A stretch of 58,385 nucleotides of DNA from a virus, in IMG/VR virus record IMGVR_UViG_3300030294_000039, positions 1 to 58,385 of that record; one strand, written 5' to 3'. Both the position numbers and the translations under genes were made by a program. Under the pieces are notes generated by a model. The model worked only from the letters and a program-made list of their open reading frames with translations. It was not told the origin of the DNA and searched no databases. Below are positions 41,173-49,397 of the stretch, in pieces. The stretch's first letter is position 1, and each line of letters begins with the position of its first letter.

Positions 41173-41373
41173 ATGAATTATAATGATATTTATAAGATTC
41201 CAAATATATCTGAGCTAGATAATTTAGCATATAGATTATATTGGAATGATAATCGTACATGTTTTGAAGGAAATGTAAATTTTTTAAAAAACCGTATTAA
41301 ATATATTAAATATTATGACTCAGCAAATCTATATTTAAGGAAAGAAAAAATAAAAAAACTCAGTAAGATTTGA
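41173..41373 (+). CDS. Small protein with tag-B C-terminus, 66 aa
   Basis: 66 residues starting MNYNDIYKIPNISELDNLAY and ending LYLRKEKIKKLSKI, a good tag-B match. Two bases separate it from the previous stop. Terminator follows. Confidence 0.62.
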   Translation: MNYNDIYKIPNISELDNLAYRLYWNDNRTCFEGNVNFLKNRIKYIKYYDSANLYLRKEKIKKLSKI

Positions 41374-41390
41374 TTCTTACTGAGTTTTTT
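41353..41390. terminator. Bidirectional terminator
   Basis: The stem AAAAAACTCAGTAAG / CTTACTGAGTTTTTT lies between the convergent 41173 and methylase genes. Confidence 0.88.
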
Positions 41391-42230
41391 TTAATAGTTC
41401 ATTACAATTATTTCAACTGATGTTTTTTTACCATTCTTTGAAATTTTATCATAATCAAAATTGAGTTCTTTATATCTAAATCCATCTCTTATTAATTGAT
41501 TTAATAACCAAGATTTTTTATTGTTGTGTTCTAGTAATCCACTAATCATAAATGTAGAACCATCTTTGCTCAAATTTAAAAGATAATCGTGTAATTGAAT
41601 ATCCATCTCTTGTTGATATACAACATTGTACCCAGCCTCTGAGATTTGATTTTTTGATATGTTTCCATTGGTATCTTCACAGTACCCATATGGCGGATCA
41701 GCATATATAAAAGATGGCTTTAATATTTTAATATCATTGAAATTTTTATTACTAAAAACAATTTTATCTTTATATTTTCTTATATGTTCAGTGAACTCAA
41801 TTACTTTTTTTTCTGTGCTATTATTCCATGAGCGATTTCCCCACGTCTGATTAAAGTCACCTGACTTGTTAAATCTCATCAAATTAGAGTTACAACATAA
41901 CATCAAAGCCCATAATCCTTCAGGCGTTTTATTTTTATTGTAATCTTCCCTTAGTTTTATGTAATCATCTTGATTTTCTTTATTAGGACATAACATTTTA
42001 GTTTTTTTAATTATATCATCAGATTCAAGTAATCCTTTATGTATTCCTATTAAATCTGATATTATATCATTAGCTAGTACTTTTATATATTTGTCTACAA
42101 CATTTGTATATATTGACCCACCTCCGCAGAAAAGGTCAATAAAATAATCTTTAGTATAATCCATCTCTGGTATTAATTGATCAAGAAGTTTGTATTTGCT
42201 TCCAGTATACGAAAATGGTGTATTTATCAT
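41391..42230 (-). CDS. dam: DNA adenine (N6) methyltransferase, Dam type
   Basis: 279 residues, close to the usual length of Dam. Motif X FSYTGSKYK (6-14), motif I DLFCGGG (32-38, SAM binding), GNRSW around 130, and motif IV DPPYGY (around 177). It transfers a methyl group from S-adenosylmethionine to adenine N6. Phages use such enzymes to protect DNA from restriction or to time packaging. The recognition site cannot be read from sequence. Its ATG overlaps the stop of a decayed upstream gene. Confidence 0.88.
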   Translation of the reverse strand: MINTPFSYTGSKYKLLDQLIPEMDYTKDYFIDLFCGGGSIYTNVVDKYIKVLANDIISDLIGIHKGLLESDDIIKKTKMLCPNKENQDDYIKLREDYNKNKTPEGLWALMLCCNSNLMRFNKSGDFNQTWGNRSWNNSTEKKVIEFTEHIRKYKDKIVFSNKNFNDIKILKPSFIYADPPYGYCEDTNGNISKNQISEAGYNVVYQQEMDIQLHDYLLNLSKDGSTFMISGLLEHNNKKSWLLNQLIRDGFRYKELNFDYDKISKNGKKTSVEIIVMNY

Positions 42231-42484
42231 TTGTTGTTAGATTTGTTGTTAGTTTTTGATGATGTGCACTTATTAGTTTTTGATGATGTATTAACATTTA
42301 AACTTTTAATTATTAATAATTTACTTCTTCTTTCTTTTTTCAAAAAAGAATCTTTAATTGCTTTTGATGTTTTAACTGATGCGATAATATAAGACTAGTC
42401 ATTGGATACTATCATTCTATTTTCTTCCAAATATGAATCACTATATATGATAATCCCTTGTAAAGTAAAATATTTATTCAGCAT
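42227..42484 (-). pseudogene. Frameshifted small gene with tag-B-like motif
   Basis: A frame from ATG 42484 (MLNKYFTLQGIIIYSDSYLE) stops at TAG 42395. Reading on in another frame gives SYIIASVKTSKAIKDSFLKK, then ERRSKLLIIKSL (a tag-B match) and an Asn/Lys/Ser-rich tail, with a stop that overlaps the methylase ATG. The two halves fit one gene broken by a small insertion or deletion near 42400. Confidence 0.55.
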
Positions 42485-42794
42485 TGTATTTTAGTATTTC
42501 TATTATTTTATTATTTCTTTGTTCTTTAATGTTTATAAAATATTTATCAATATCACATTTAAGCCAAATTGAACATTCTTTTTTTATTGTTTTTTGTTTT
42601 TCATCAAATGTAGAAACTGTATCATTATTTAAGTGTTCTATTACGTTTTTAATTTTGTTATTTTCTATATAATAATATTTTTCTTTAATATAAAATATTT
42701 TATATTTTTCATTAAAAGTATATTTTTCTGATGTAAAATGATTACTCATATTAATATCCTTCACTAAAATCAAAATATCTCCAATTTTATACAT
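42474..42794 (-). CDS. Small protein with tag-B C-terminus, 106 aa
   Basis: MYKIGDILILVKDI opens a beta-rich domain (EKYKIFYIKEKYYYI). The C-terminus NIKEQRNNKIIEILKYNAE fits tag-B. The opening K-I-G-D-I-L-I resembles the GDYV motif of the tag-A subfamily, hinting that the same small fold is used in both tag sets. Confidence 0.6.
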   Translation of the reverse strand: MYKIGDILILVKDINMSNHFTSEKYTFNEKYKIFYIKEKYYYIENNKIKNVIEHLNNDTVSTFDEKQKTIKKECSIWLKCDIDKYFINIKEQRNNKIIEILKYNAE

Positions 42795-42795
42795 T

Positions 42796-43149
42796 TTAAT
42801 TTTTAATTAAAAATAAATCAAATTTACTTGCTACTTCTTTTAATCTATTATTAATGTCTTCAACTACATCATCATACTTATCAATAGTATTTTTATTATC
42901 CATAAAATACACTTCCCAAAGCCAACCTCTTAGCTCTTGTAAATCACTAAAAGTTTCTATTAATTCTGATGCTTTAATAGGGTCATCTGAATATAATTTT
43001 ATAAGTAATTCAGAATAAGGCTCTATGCAAACAACTGAACTTATTTCTATATAATTATCTTTTTTATATACTTCTATATCAACTATAGATATTTTTTTAT
43101 ATTTTAATCTAAAATTCATTTTATAATTTTTTATTTTAATATTTTCCAT
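42796..43149 (-). CDS. Hypothetical protein, 117 aa
   Basis: A strand-rich N-terminal half (YKKISIVDIEVYKKDNYIEI) and helices with LQELRGWLWEVYFMD. The end, VASKFDLFLIKN, is not a tag. Translation may begin at the ATG ten codons later (MNFRLKYKK), which avoids overlap with the 43131 gene. Function unknown. Confidence 0.57.
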   Translation of the reverse strand: MENIKIKNYKMNFRLKYKKISIVDIEVYKKDNYIEISSVVCIEPYSELLIKLYSDDPIKASELIETFSDLQELRGWLWEVYFMDNKNTIDKYDDVVEDINNRLKEVASKFDLFLIKN

Positions 43150-43421
43150 TTATTTATTTTATTTAGTCTAGTTAATTTATTTAAACGTATAATTTTATCA
43201 GTATATCTATATTCACAATTATAATCCCAATTAGTATATGCTAAAAAAATTCCCAAGAAATGAATATTTAAGTCAAAACAGGTGTCTTCCTTACGTCCTT
43301 TCTTTGCTCCATTTGTACTACAATGAAAAAGTTTCCAGTGTTTTTTGTGATAACTTATTGATATTGATTTGCTACAATATCGTTTCTTACCATTAATTTT
43401 TTTATTAAACCAGATTGTCAT
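43131..43421 (-). CDS. Conserved phage-type protein, 96 aa
   Basis: Contains GRKEDTCFDLNIHFLGIFLA and TNWDYNCEYR, a pattern I recall in an uncharacterised protein of other large phages. Basic and Trp/Tyr-rich, with a possible Cys-based site. Ends RLNKINKWKILK, a weak tag-B resemblance. Confidence 0.55.
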   Translation of the reverse strand: MTIWFNKKINGKKRYCSKSISISYHKKHWKLFHCSTNGAKKGRKEDTCFDLNIHFLGIFLAYTNWDYNCEYRYTDKIIRLNKLTRLNKINKWKILK

Positions 43422-43422
43422 T

Positions 43423-43638
43423 TTATGTCATTAGTTTTCTTTGATAATTACTTAAATATTTTTCATTTGTGTGAGGATCACCATATTTGTCAATTGGAAT
43501 TTTTTGTTATAATCCTTTCCAACTATTTCCAACTGTAAAATTTCTAACTGTTAATAGATTATTTTTGCTTAATGCAGTGAAGAAATCTCTTGAGTGAGCA
43601 TTATATACAGTTTGTCCTACAAAAACTTGTGCTTGATT
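43423..43638 (-). pseudogene. Decayed gene fragment
   Basis: A reverse-strand frame without a start reads NQAQVFVGQTVYNAHSRDFF, then KNNLLTVRNFTVGNSWKGL. It meets one TAA, then continues in the same frame with QKIPIDKYGDPHTNEKYLSN to a second stop. A stop also lies directly upstream. The coherent protein on both sides of the TAA suggests a relic of a longer gene. Family not recognised. Confidence 0.5.
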
Positions 43639-43649
43639 TTATAAAATAA

Positions 43650-44111
43650 TTATCCATTTAATTTTATTATTTTTTTCTTTCTAGTAATTTTTTTAAGTAA
43701 TTCTATCTCATCTAAAAATAATTTATCTGGATTATTTATATCATCACTATAAGTAACAATTTTTTCGTCATTAAGATATATACATTTAAATATATATGGA
43801 CCGTTATTACCTTGAAGATAATTTATTTCTAGTCTTAAAATATCCTTTGTGTATGTTGTAATATCATACTCAAATAAATCTTTCTTCTTAATTAACAAAT
43901 GATTATATTTTTTACCAATAATAACAATTTTGTTATTATATTCTATACAGCAATAATTTTCACGCTTTTTTATTCTGTTTGAATTTATGTAAACGCCAAA
44001 AGTGTAACCAGAACCATTTAAAATATAAGATTCATAGATATAATATTCTTTATTTTCTATTATAATTGAATATTCATTTTCGATAAATTCAAGTTTAAAT
44101 TCACTCTTCAT
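43650..44111 (-). CDS. Beta-rich protein with tag-B C-terminus, 153 aa
   Basis: 153 residues of alternating strands (EYSIIIENKEYYIYE, NKIVIIGKKYNHLLI, PYIFKCIYLNDEKIV). The C-terminus KKITRKKKIIKLNG fits tag-B. Overlaps the 44101 gene by 11 bases. Function unknown. Confidence 0.6.
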   Translation of the reverse strand: MKSEFKLEFIENEYSIIIENKEYYIYESYILNGSGYTFGVYINSNRIKKRENYCCIEYNNKIVIIGKKYNHLLIKKKDLFEYDITTYTKDILRLEINYLQGNNGPYIFKCIYLNDEKIVTYSDDINNPDKLFLDEIELLKKITRKKKIIKLNG

Positions 44112-44499
44112 ATAATTTGTTTAATTTTCTCAATTTGAATTTTCTGATTTTATTTTTATATTTTGGATCATATTTTTCCCAATGAGAATAAAATTTATTT
44201 AATAGTATATTTAAATCAATTTTATCTCCATTCTTTTTTTGATGGTAATACATTAATATTATAGATGATATATCATCAGGATGATCTATAAAATAATTAT
44301 CAATAAACCAGTTTTTCAATTCGCTTTTTTCTTCCCATAATTTAAAATTATTTCTTACCCACATACCTAACCCCATATGTGAAATTGATATTGACTCTTC
44401 TTCATTTGTTTTTAGCCAATCTTTTTTTCCAACAATGTCTAAATTGTCAATAATTTTATATGTTTCTTCTAAGTTATTTGGAATTTCAAATTTGATCAT
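44101..44499 (-). CDS. DUF6794-like protein with tag-B C-terminus, 132 aa
   Basis: SHMGLGMWVRNNFKLWE and HPDDISSIILMYYHQ match the pattern of a small domain seen in many bacteria and phages (DUF6794 from memory). The extra C-terminal part carries KIRKFKLRKLNKLYEE, a tag-B match. It overlaps its neighbours in a coupled operon (45809-43650). Confidence 0.6.
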   Translation of the reverse strand: MIKFEIPNNLEETYKIIDNLDIVGKKDWLKTNEEESISISHMGLGMWVRNNFKLWEEKSELKNWFIDNYFIDHPDDISSIILMYYHQKKNGDKIDLNILLNKFYSHWEKYDPKYKNKIRKFKLRKLNKLYEE

Positions 44500-45367
44500 T
44501 TATACTATAGTTTATTTTTTTGATTTTTTCTCTTCTATAATCTGATAGACTTTGTGTGTGTAGTGTGAGATATTGAGATTCTACAGTAGAACCAATTGGA
44601 ACAATTGTATAATGAAATGTATATTTTGTTTCTATTGGAGTTTCAATTTTATCAAATACAATATTTTTTTGTTCATCTACGAATACAAAACAATGCACAC
44701 CAACACCATCATTATGAATTTGATTTGTACGTCCTAATATAACACAATCCTCTTTTAATGAATTATCTATTTCGTATTTAACTCGATTAAGATCATAGAT
44801 ATATTTGTATAAAAAATTTTTAGTTTTAGAATTTGATACATAAAAATTAGGTGGTCCAATTCTGCCTGCCACTGCTATGTAGCTACCTGCTGCTGTGATT
44901 CTACTACAAATATTATTTTTTATTTTTTTTGGTTTATCAGAATAGGATTCTTGACTATATTTTTTATCAATTTCTTCTAATATAATATCATAAATATCAA
45001 TTTTTTTAATATCATTTTTTAAATTTTCTCTGTTTTTGTTACCTAATTCTAAAATAATAGGTATAAATTTACTTCTCATTTCATTGTTTATAATAGATTT
45101 AATATGTATAGTTAATTGTTCATCTGTATATATATTATTAGTAATAGTGAAGTTAAATTTGTTAAGATTTATATTTTTACTACACATATTAACAGCAAAT
45201 GTATTTGGATATATAGATTCATTGATTGCTCCCATTGTTGAACTTGATGGAGTTGTCATATTTGAAAAATTTGTGTCCAGATAACTAATCTGTGGCATTA
45301 AACTATTAACTGGAAATATTGTGAACATATCATTCTCTAATTCTGATAAATTAATTTTTTTATTCAT
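44486..45367 (-). CDS. Possible structural protein with tag-B C-terminus, 293 aa
   Basis: A polar N-terminal half is followed by ICSRITAAGSYIAVAGRIGP and PNFYVSN, with CVILGRTNQIHNDGVGVHCF. The AAxG-x-GPxNFxVxN pattern weakly recalls segments of T4-like capsid proteins. The end LSDYRREKIKKINYSINDQI contains tag-B. It is coupled at both ends. The structural assignment is tentative. Confidence 0.5.
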   Translation of the reverse strand: MNKKINLSELENDMFTIFPVNSLMPQISYLDTNFSNMTTPSSSTMGAINESIYPNTFAVNMCSKNINLNKFNFTITNNIYTDEQLTIHIKSIINNEMRSKFIPIILELGNKNRENLKNDIKKIDIYDIILEEIDKKYSQESYSDKPKKIKNNICSRITAAGSYIAVAGRIGPPNFYVSNSKTKNFLYKYIYDLNRVKYEIDNSLKEDCVILGRTNQIHNDGVGVHCFVFVDEQKNIVFDKIETPIETKYTFHYTIVPIGSTVESQYLTLHTQSLSDYRREKIKKINYSINDQI

Positions 45368-45809
45368 TCTGATTTATTATTTTTTTCAATTTAAATTTTC
45401 TTAATTTACTAGGATTAAAAAATTTTTGTAAATATTCTGCATATGCTACTATACTCAATAAATATTCTTCTTTATTATAAATAATATTATTTATATACAA
45501 AATTGAGTCATTATATTCTTTTTCAGAGAATTTTTCAAAGTTACATTTTTTTAAATGTTCAAAATTTTCAGTATATTTTTCTAATTGATTAATAGTTTCC
45601 ATGTTATATTTTTTTTGTTCTTTTGCTATTGATAATAAATATTCAGAGTAACTTATAGTATTTTTGTCTCCTATCATTATAATAGTTTTAAAAAAAATAA
45701 TCATATTATAATATTCTAAATAAGATAAACCATATCTTGTAATAAAAAAATTATCATTCATTATAACTGCATATTTTTCTAATTGTTTACTGATTTTATT
45801 ATTTTTCAT
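45360..45809 (-). CDS. Helical protein with tag-B C-terminus, 149 aa
   Basis: 149 residues, predominantly helical (SEYLLSIAKEQKKYNMETIN, KYTENFEHLKKC). It ends PSKLRKFKLKKIINQNE, which fits tag-B. First gene of the reverse operon 45809-43650. Confidence 0.6.
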   Translation of the reverse strand: MKNNKISKQLEKYAVIMNDNFFITRYGLSYLEYYNMIIFFKTIIMIGDKNTISYSEYLLSIAKEQKKYNMETINQLEKYTENFEHLKKCNFEKFSEKEYNDSILYINNIIYNKEEYLLSIVAYAEYLQKFFNPSKLRKFKLKKIINQNE

Positions 45810-45856
45810 TAATAAGAATTTATTTTTATTTTTTATAGAAAGAAAAAAGCTTTTAG

Positions 45857-45873
45857 TTTTTTAATATATAAAG
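45857..45873 (+). promoter_or_regulatory. Possible phage promoter element (TATATATAA class)
   Basis: TTTTTTAATATATAAAG lies 15 bases before the Nudix gene, which heads the forward tag-A array. No Bacteroidota-type box is seen here. Confidence 0.35.
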
Positions 45874-45887
45874 AAAAAAGAATTTTA

Positions 45888-46469
45888 ATGGAAAAATTTA
45901 CACAGATAAAAGATAAGCCAGTTATACCAGATGAAGAAACGTTATTTGATGGTAAATATTTAGATGTGATTCAATATAAGGAGACTGAAATACTAAAAGG
46001 GCACGATTGTGTTGCCATATTGCCATATTTCAGGGATGAGGCTACATTTCTTATGAGATTAGAATATCTTCCTGCATATCAATATAAAAATAAAGAAATT
46101 CCAAATCTTAGAAATGTGACTAATTATTTGACTGTTATTACTGGAGGAATTGAAGAAAATGAAACACCAGAACAAACAATAAGAAGAGAATTATATGAAG
46201 AAGGAGGTATAGTTTTAAATAATTTGTATCAATTTGATGTTGAAGGTCCATTCTTCACTGATAAATATAGTACAACTCAATTATATCTTTGCTTTTTAGA
46301 ATTACCAGTTAATACTTATCGTCAAATGAAACCACCTACTGATGGCTCTAAAAATGAAAAATTATCTAAATGTATAAGAGTTTCTATATCAGATGTTAAT
46401 CAAATAGTAAATAATGATTTAGTTACTAAATGTTTAATTACAAAATTATTAAAAAGAATTGAATCATAA
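45888..46469 (+). CDS. Nudix hydrolase
   Basis: 193 residues with a complete Nudix box, G-x5-E-x7-R-E-L-x-E-E-x-G-I, in GGIEENETPEQT followed by IRRELYEEGGI (around residues 85-107). These enzymes hydrolyse nucleoside diphosphates linked to another moiety (dNTPs, ADP-ribose, NADH, RNA caps) using the Glu-bound metal. Sequence length and a sugar-nucleotide-like N-terminal strand fit ADP-ribose pyrophosphatase-type members, but the substrate is unproven. Its stop overlaps the first tag-A gene of the 46-51 kb array. Confidence 0.88.
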   Translation: MEKFTQIKDKPVIPDEETLFDGKYLDVIQYKETEILKGHDCVAILPYFRDEATFLMRLEYLPAYQYKNKEIPNLRNVTNYLTVITGGIEENETPEQTIRRELYEEGGIVLNNLYQFDVEGPFFTDKYSTTQLYLCFLELPVNTYRQMKPPTDGSKNEKLSKCIRVSISDVNQIVNNDLVTKCLITKLLKRIES

Positions 46470-46798
46470 TGAATCATTTGAAAACATTTGAAAAATTGAA
46501 TGAAAATGAGCCAGAAGTTGGTGATTATATACTTGCAAAATGGAAAAATGCTGCTGATGATCATCCTGCTAATATTTTTGTAGCAAATAATATAGGTAAA
46601 TTGATAAAAATTGAAATTGATAAATATGATGTTGTATTTTTTTTAGTAAAATATAATAATATACCAAAAGAGTTAGAATTATATAAATCTATGAATAATA
46701 ATACTTCTTTTGAATTAAAAAAAGAAGATTTAATAAAATGGAGTAAAAATGAAGAAGATTTAGAAATGATATTACAATCAAACAAATTTAACTTATGA
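46469..46798 (+). CDS. Tag-A family, GDYV-domain protein
   Basis: N-terminus MNHLKTFEKLNEN, C-terminus LQSNKFNL. EVGDYILAKW, VANNIGKLIKI, KYNNIPKELELY and LIKWSKNEEDLEMIL show the full GDYV-domain pattern. It shares NENEPEVGDY with the next gene, indicating a tandem duplicate. Confidence 0.77.
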   Translation: MNHLKTFEKLNENEPEVGDYILAKWKNAADDHPANIFVANNIGKLIKIEIDKYDVVFFLVKYNNIPKELELYKSMNNNTSFELKKEDLIKWSKNEEDLEMILQSNKFNL

Positions 46799-47127
46799 TT
46801 ACAAAATTTAAAATATTTGAAAATGTCAATGAAAATGAGCCAGAAGTAGGTGATTATGTGATTGCATCTTCAAATGATTTTCTTATTGATTTAAATGAAT
46901 TCACGAAAAATAGAATTGGTAGATTATATAACATATTTAAGCCTTTGTATGTAGATGATTTATCATACACTGTCATATATGATAATATACCAAAAGAGTT
47001 AGATTGTTATACATTTAAAGTATATGATGAAGAAGCAATATCATTAGACAAAGAAGATATAAAATATTGGTCTAAAGATAAAGAAGATTTAGAAAAAATA
47101 TTAATGACAAATAAATTTAACTTATGA
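46795..47127 (+). CDS. Tag-A family, GDYV-domain protein
   Basis: N-terminus MITKFKIFENVNEN, C-terminus LMTNKFNL. EVGDYVIASS, KNRIGRLYNI, IYDNIPKELDCY and IKYWSKDKEDLEKIL. Duplicate of the 46469 gene. ATGA overlap at both ends. Confidence 0.77.
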   Translation: MITKFKIFENVNENEPEVGDYVIASSNDFLIDLNEFTKNRIGRLYNIFKPLYVDDLSYTVIYDNIPKELDCYTFKVYDEEAISLDKEDIKYWSKDKEDLEKILMTNKFNL

Positions 47128-47567
47128 AACACATTAAAGAATATAAAATATTTGAAGGAGAATACTACACAGATTATGAATTACAAGAATTTAAAAATAA
47201 ATTGCCAAAATTTGCAAGATTTATTAGGAGATTCATAATTCAATTTGGTTATGATTGTGTTGATATGAGTGAAGGAGATGATATTCAATTTTCATTTTAT
47301 GCTAAAAATACTAATAAAGTATTATTTTCTATAATGACTGGAAATGATGAGTATTTTGTATTAGATTCATTTAGAAATAGTAATAATATTATAGTATCAG
47401 AAATACCTGAATACTTAAAAACAATAAACGGAATTAGATTTAATAAACAAATATTAAATTCTGATGAATATGAATATTATATCACAGGTGATGTTGATGA
47501 TGTTATCAATCAAATAGGCAAAGATAAATTAATTATGTTTGCAAGCGCAAAAAAATTTAATGTGTAA
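47124..47567 (+). CDS. Tag-A family protein, 147 aa
   Basis: N-terminus MKHIKEYKIFEG, C-terminus ASAKKFNV, a Val variant whose stop TAA overlaps the next ATG. The middle (ELQEFKNKLPKFARFIRRFI ... EYYITGDVDDVINQIGKDKL) resembles that of the 47914 product, so they form a second paralogous type in the array. Confidence 0.72.
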   Translation: MKHIKEYKIFEGEYYTDYELQEFKNKLPKFARFIRRFIIQFGYDCVDMSEGDDIQFSFYAKNTNKVLFSIMTGNDEYFVLDSFRNSNNIIVSEIPEYLKTINGIRFNKQILNSDEYEYYITGDVDDVINQIGKDKLIMFASAKKFNV

Positions 47568-47917
47568 TGAAGTATTTAAAAACATTTGAAAATATTAAAA
47601 AAAGTCTTAATTTAGGAGATTATGTAATATGTGAAGAGATACCATCTAATGGATTAGAAAAAAGAAATTTCAAAGATGTTATTGAATTTGAGAGATACAA
47701 CATTGGTAAATATGTAAAGAGTATTAATGGAAATGGGAAATTCAAATATGCAATTTATTATGATAATATACCTCAAAAATTTAAAGATAAATTTTTTATG
47801 AGAGAAGGTGATATAGATAAATATTGTAGAGTAATGTCTAGAAAAGAAATAATTTTTAATTCAAAAAATAAAGAAGAATTAGAAGCAATAATTAATGCAA
47901 ATAAATTTAACATATGA
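47567..47917 (+). CDS. Tag-A family, GDYV-domain protein
   Basis: N-terminus MKYLKTFENIKKS, C-terminus NANKFNI. LNLGDYVICEEI, ERYNIGKYVKSI, IYYDNIPQKFKDKF, then the closing helix FNSKNKEELEAII. Typical subfamily member. Confidence 0.77.
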   Translation: MKYLKTFENIKKSLNLGDYVICEEIPSNGLEKRNFKDVIEFERYNIGKYVKSINGNGKFKYAIYYDNIPQKFKDKFFMREGDIDKYCRVMSRKEIIFNSKNKEELEAIINANKFNI

Positions 47918-48336
47918 AATATTTAAAAACATTTGAAAAAAAATCTAAAAATATTAGTAATGTTGATGATATTAAAAAATTGTTAAGTCATTTAATTGAG
48001 ATTTTCACATATTATGGTATTGATTATTCAAACTACTATGAAAATAGAAAATATGAAACAGAGTTTCATTCTTCTGGTACAACACTGTTTGAAGTTTCAG
48101 TTGATACTGTTCTTGGTAGTCACTTATCTATTCATATATTCAATGGTGATCCATTTTATATCTTTCTGTTGTTTTATTTTAAAAACATTAAAGAGTTAAA
48201 AATTGATTTTGAAAGTAACACTAAGATAGTATTTGATATAATAGGAGATGTGGATAATATTATTGAACAAATAACAAATGATGACATTGATTCTAATTTT
48301 AAATTACATAATTCAGTAAATAAATTTAACTTATGA
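47914..48336 (+). CDS. Tag-A family protein, 140 aa
   Basis: N-terminus MKYLKTFEKKSKN, C-terminus SVNKFNL. Related in the middle to the 47124 product (DIKKLLSHLIEIFTYYGID, IVFDIIGDVDNIIEQI). Strand-rich. ATGA overlaps. Confidence 0.73.
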   Translation: MKYLKTFEKKSKNISNVDDIKKLLSHLIEIFTYYGIDYSNYYENRKYETEFHSSGTTLFEVSVDTVLGSHLSIHIFNGDPFYIFLLFYFKNIKELKIDFESNTKIVFDIIGDVDNIIEQITNDDIDSNFKLHNSVNKFNL

Positions 48337-48740
48337 AGTATATAAAGAAATATGAAAAAATTGTAGAATATGATGATATAGAAATATCAGAAGGATCATA
48401 TTGGATTATTTATGGAAGTGTATATGATGCAATATTAATTCTTAAAAAATTCAAAAAGTTATTTCCAAGTGATGAATATGAACTTGATATAAATAGAACA
48501 ATAAATAGATTATATAAAGATAAAGGAAGAAATATTATTGGAGTGTATTGTTATTTTAGTTCATATGATTTTTCTTATTCATTATTAAAAAATGAAGAAG
48601 ATAAAATTAGAATATATAATAATTGGCTAAAAGTTGATGTATATGACTTTAAAGGTGAACTAAAACTAGTTAATCATGAATTAGTATTAGATGATTCTGA
48701 GAAAATAATGCTTGATAATATAAACAAATTTAATATATGA
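48333..48740 (+). CDS. Tag-A family protein, 135 aa
   Basis: N-terminus MKYIKKYEKIVEY, C-terminus NINKFNI. The middle (GSYWIIYGSVYDAILILKKF, YSLLKNEEDKIRIYNNWLKV) has no recognised domain. ATGA overlaps on both sides. Confidence 0.72.
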   Translation: MKYIKKYEKIVEYDDIEISEGSYWIIYGSVYDAILILKKFKKLFPSDEYELDINRTINRLYKDKGRNIIGVYCYFSSYDFSYSLLKNEEDKIRIYNNWLKVDVYDFKGELKLVNHELVLDDSEKIMLDNINKFNI

Positions 48741-49066
48741 AATACATTAAAACATTTGAAAAAGTTATTTATCCATTACTATATAAAGAAGGAGATTATG
48801 TTTTATTAGACACGGAGAAAATAAATAAAAATAATAAATCTAATAATTATACTGATCAAAATATTAATTATGATAATAGATTTGGAATTATAAACACACA
48901 AGAATTTGATGATAGTTTTCCATTTCCGTATTTGGTTAAAACATATGCAGCAGGAGAAGATGAAGAAGGACTAAATACCTCAGATAGTGAAATAGTAAGA
49001 TTAATGACGCCAGAAGAAATTAAAAATTTCAAAATAAAAATTGATGCAAATAAATTCAATATATGA
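48737..49066 (+). CDS. Tag-A family, GDYV-domain-like protein
   Basis: N-terminus MKYIKTFEKVIYP, C-terminus DANKFNI. KEGDYVLLDTEKI, FGIINTQEFDD, PYLVKTYAAGEDEEG. Here the second half of the domain is replaced by an acidic loop. The tag codons AAATTCAATATA use TTC for Phe. Confidence 0.74.
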   Translation: MKYIKTFEKVIYPLLYKEGDYVLLDTEKINKNNKSNNYTDQNINYDNRFGIINTQEFDDSFPFPYLVKTYAAGEDEEGLNTSDSEIVRLMTPEEIKNFKIKIDANKFNI

Positions 49067-49389
49067 AATACATTAAAACATTTGAAAATAAAAATAAAGT
49101 ATTTAAAGTAGGACAATATGTAATTGCTGAAAATATACCATATAAACCAAATCTTAAAAGTTTTTTTAATGATAATATAGGATTAATTATTAAAAAAGAA
49201 AAATATACTAATAGTATTAATGTAAAAATCACAGAATACATTGTAAAATACGAAAATATTCCAGATAATATAGAAACATATTTCATGAAAAACTCTATTC
49301 ATTTTTACTCAGATGATTTAAGGTTGGCAACTGAAGAAGAAATAGAAAAACACGAATTAAATAATATAACAAATAAATTTAATATATAA
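49063..49389 (+). CDS. Tag-A family, GDYV-domain protein
   Basis: N-terminus MKYIKTFENKNKV, C-terminus ITNKFNI. KVGQYVIAENI, FNDNIGLIIKK, VKYENIPDNIETYF, LATEEEIEKHEL. It ends in TAA and is separated from the next cassette by 8 bases. Confidence 0.76.
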   Translation: MKYIKTFENKNKVFKVGQYVIAENIPYKPNLKSFFNDNIGLIIKKEKYTNSINVKITEYIVKYENIPDNIETYFMKNSIHFYSDDLRLATEEEIEKHELNNITNKFNI

Positions 49390-49397
49390 AAATAAAC

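Noticed and set aside
44486-45367. Calling this protein a major capsid protein
   Set aside because: Only short segments recall T4-like capsid proteins. The length is too small, it carries the tag-B ending, and it sits in an operon of small accessory genes.
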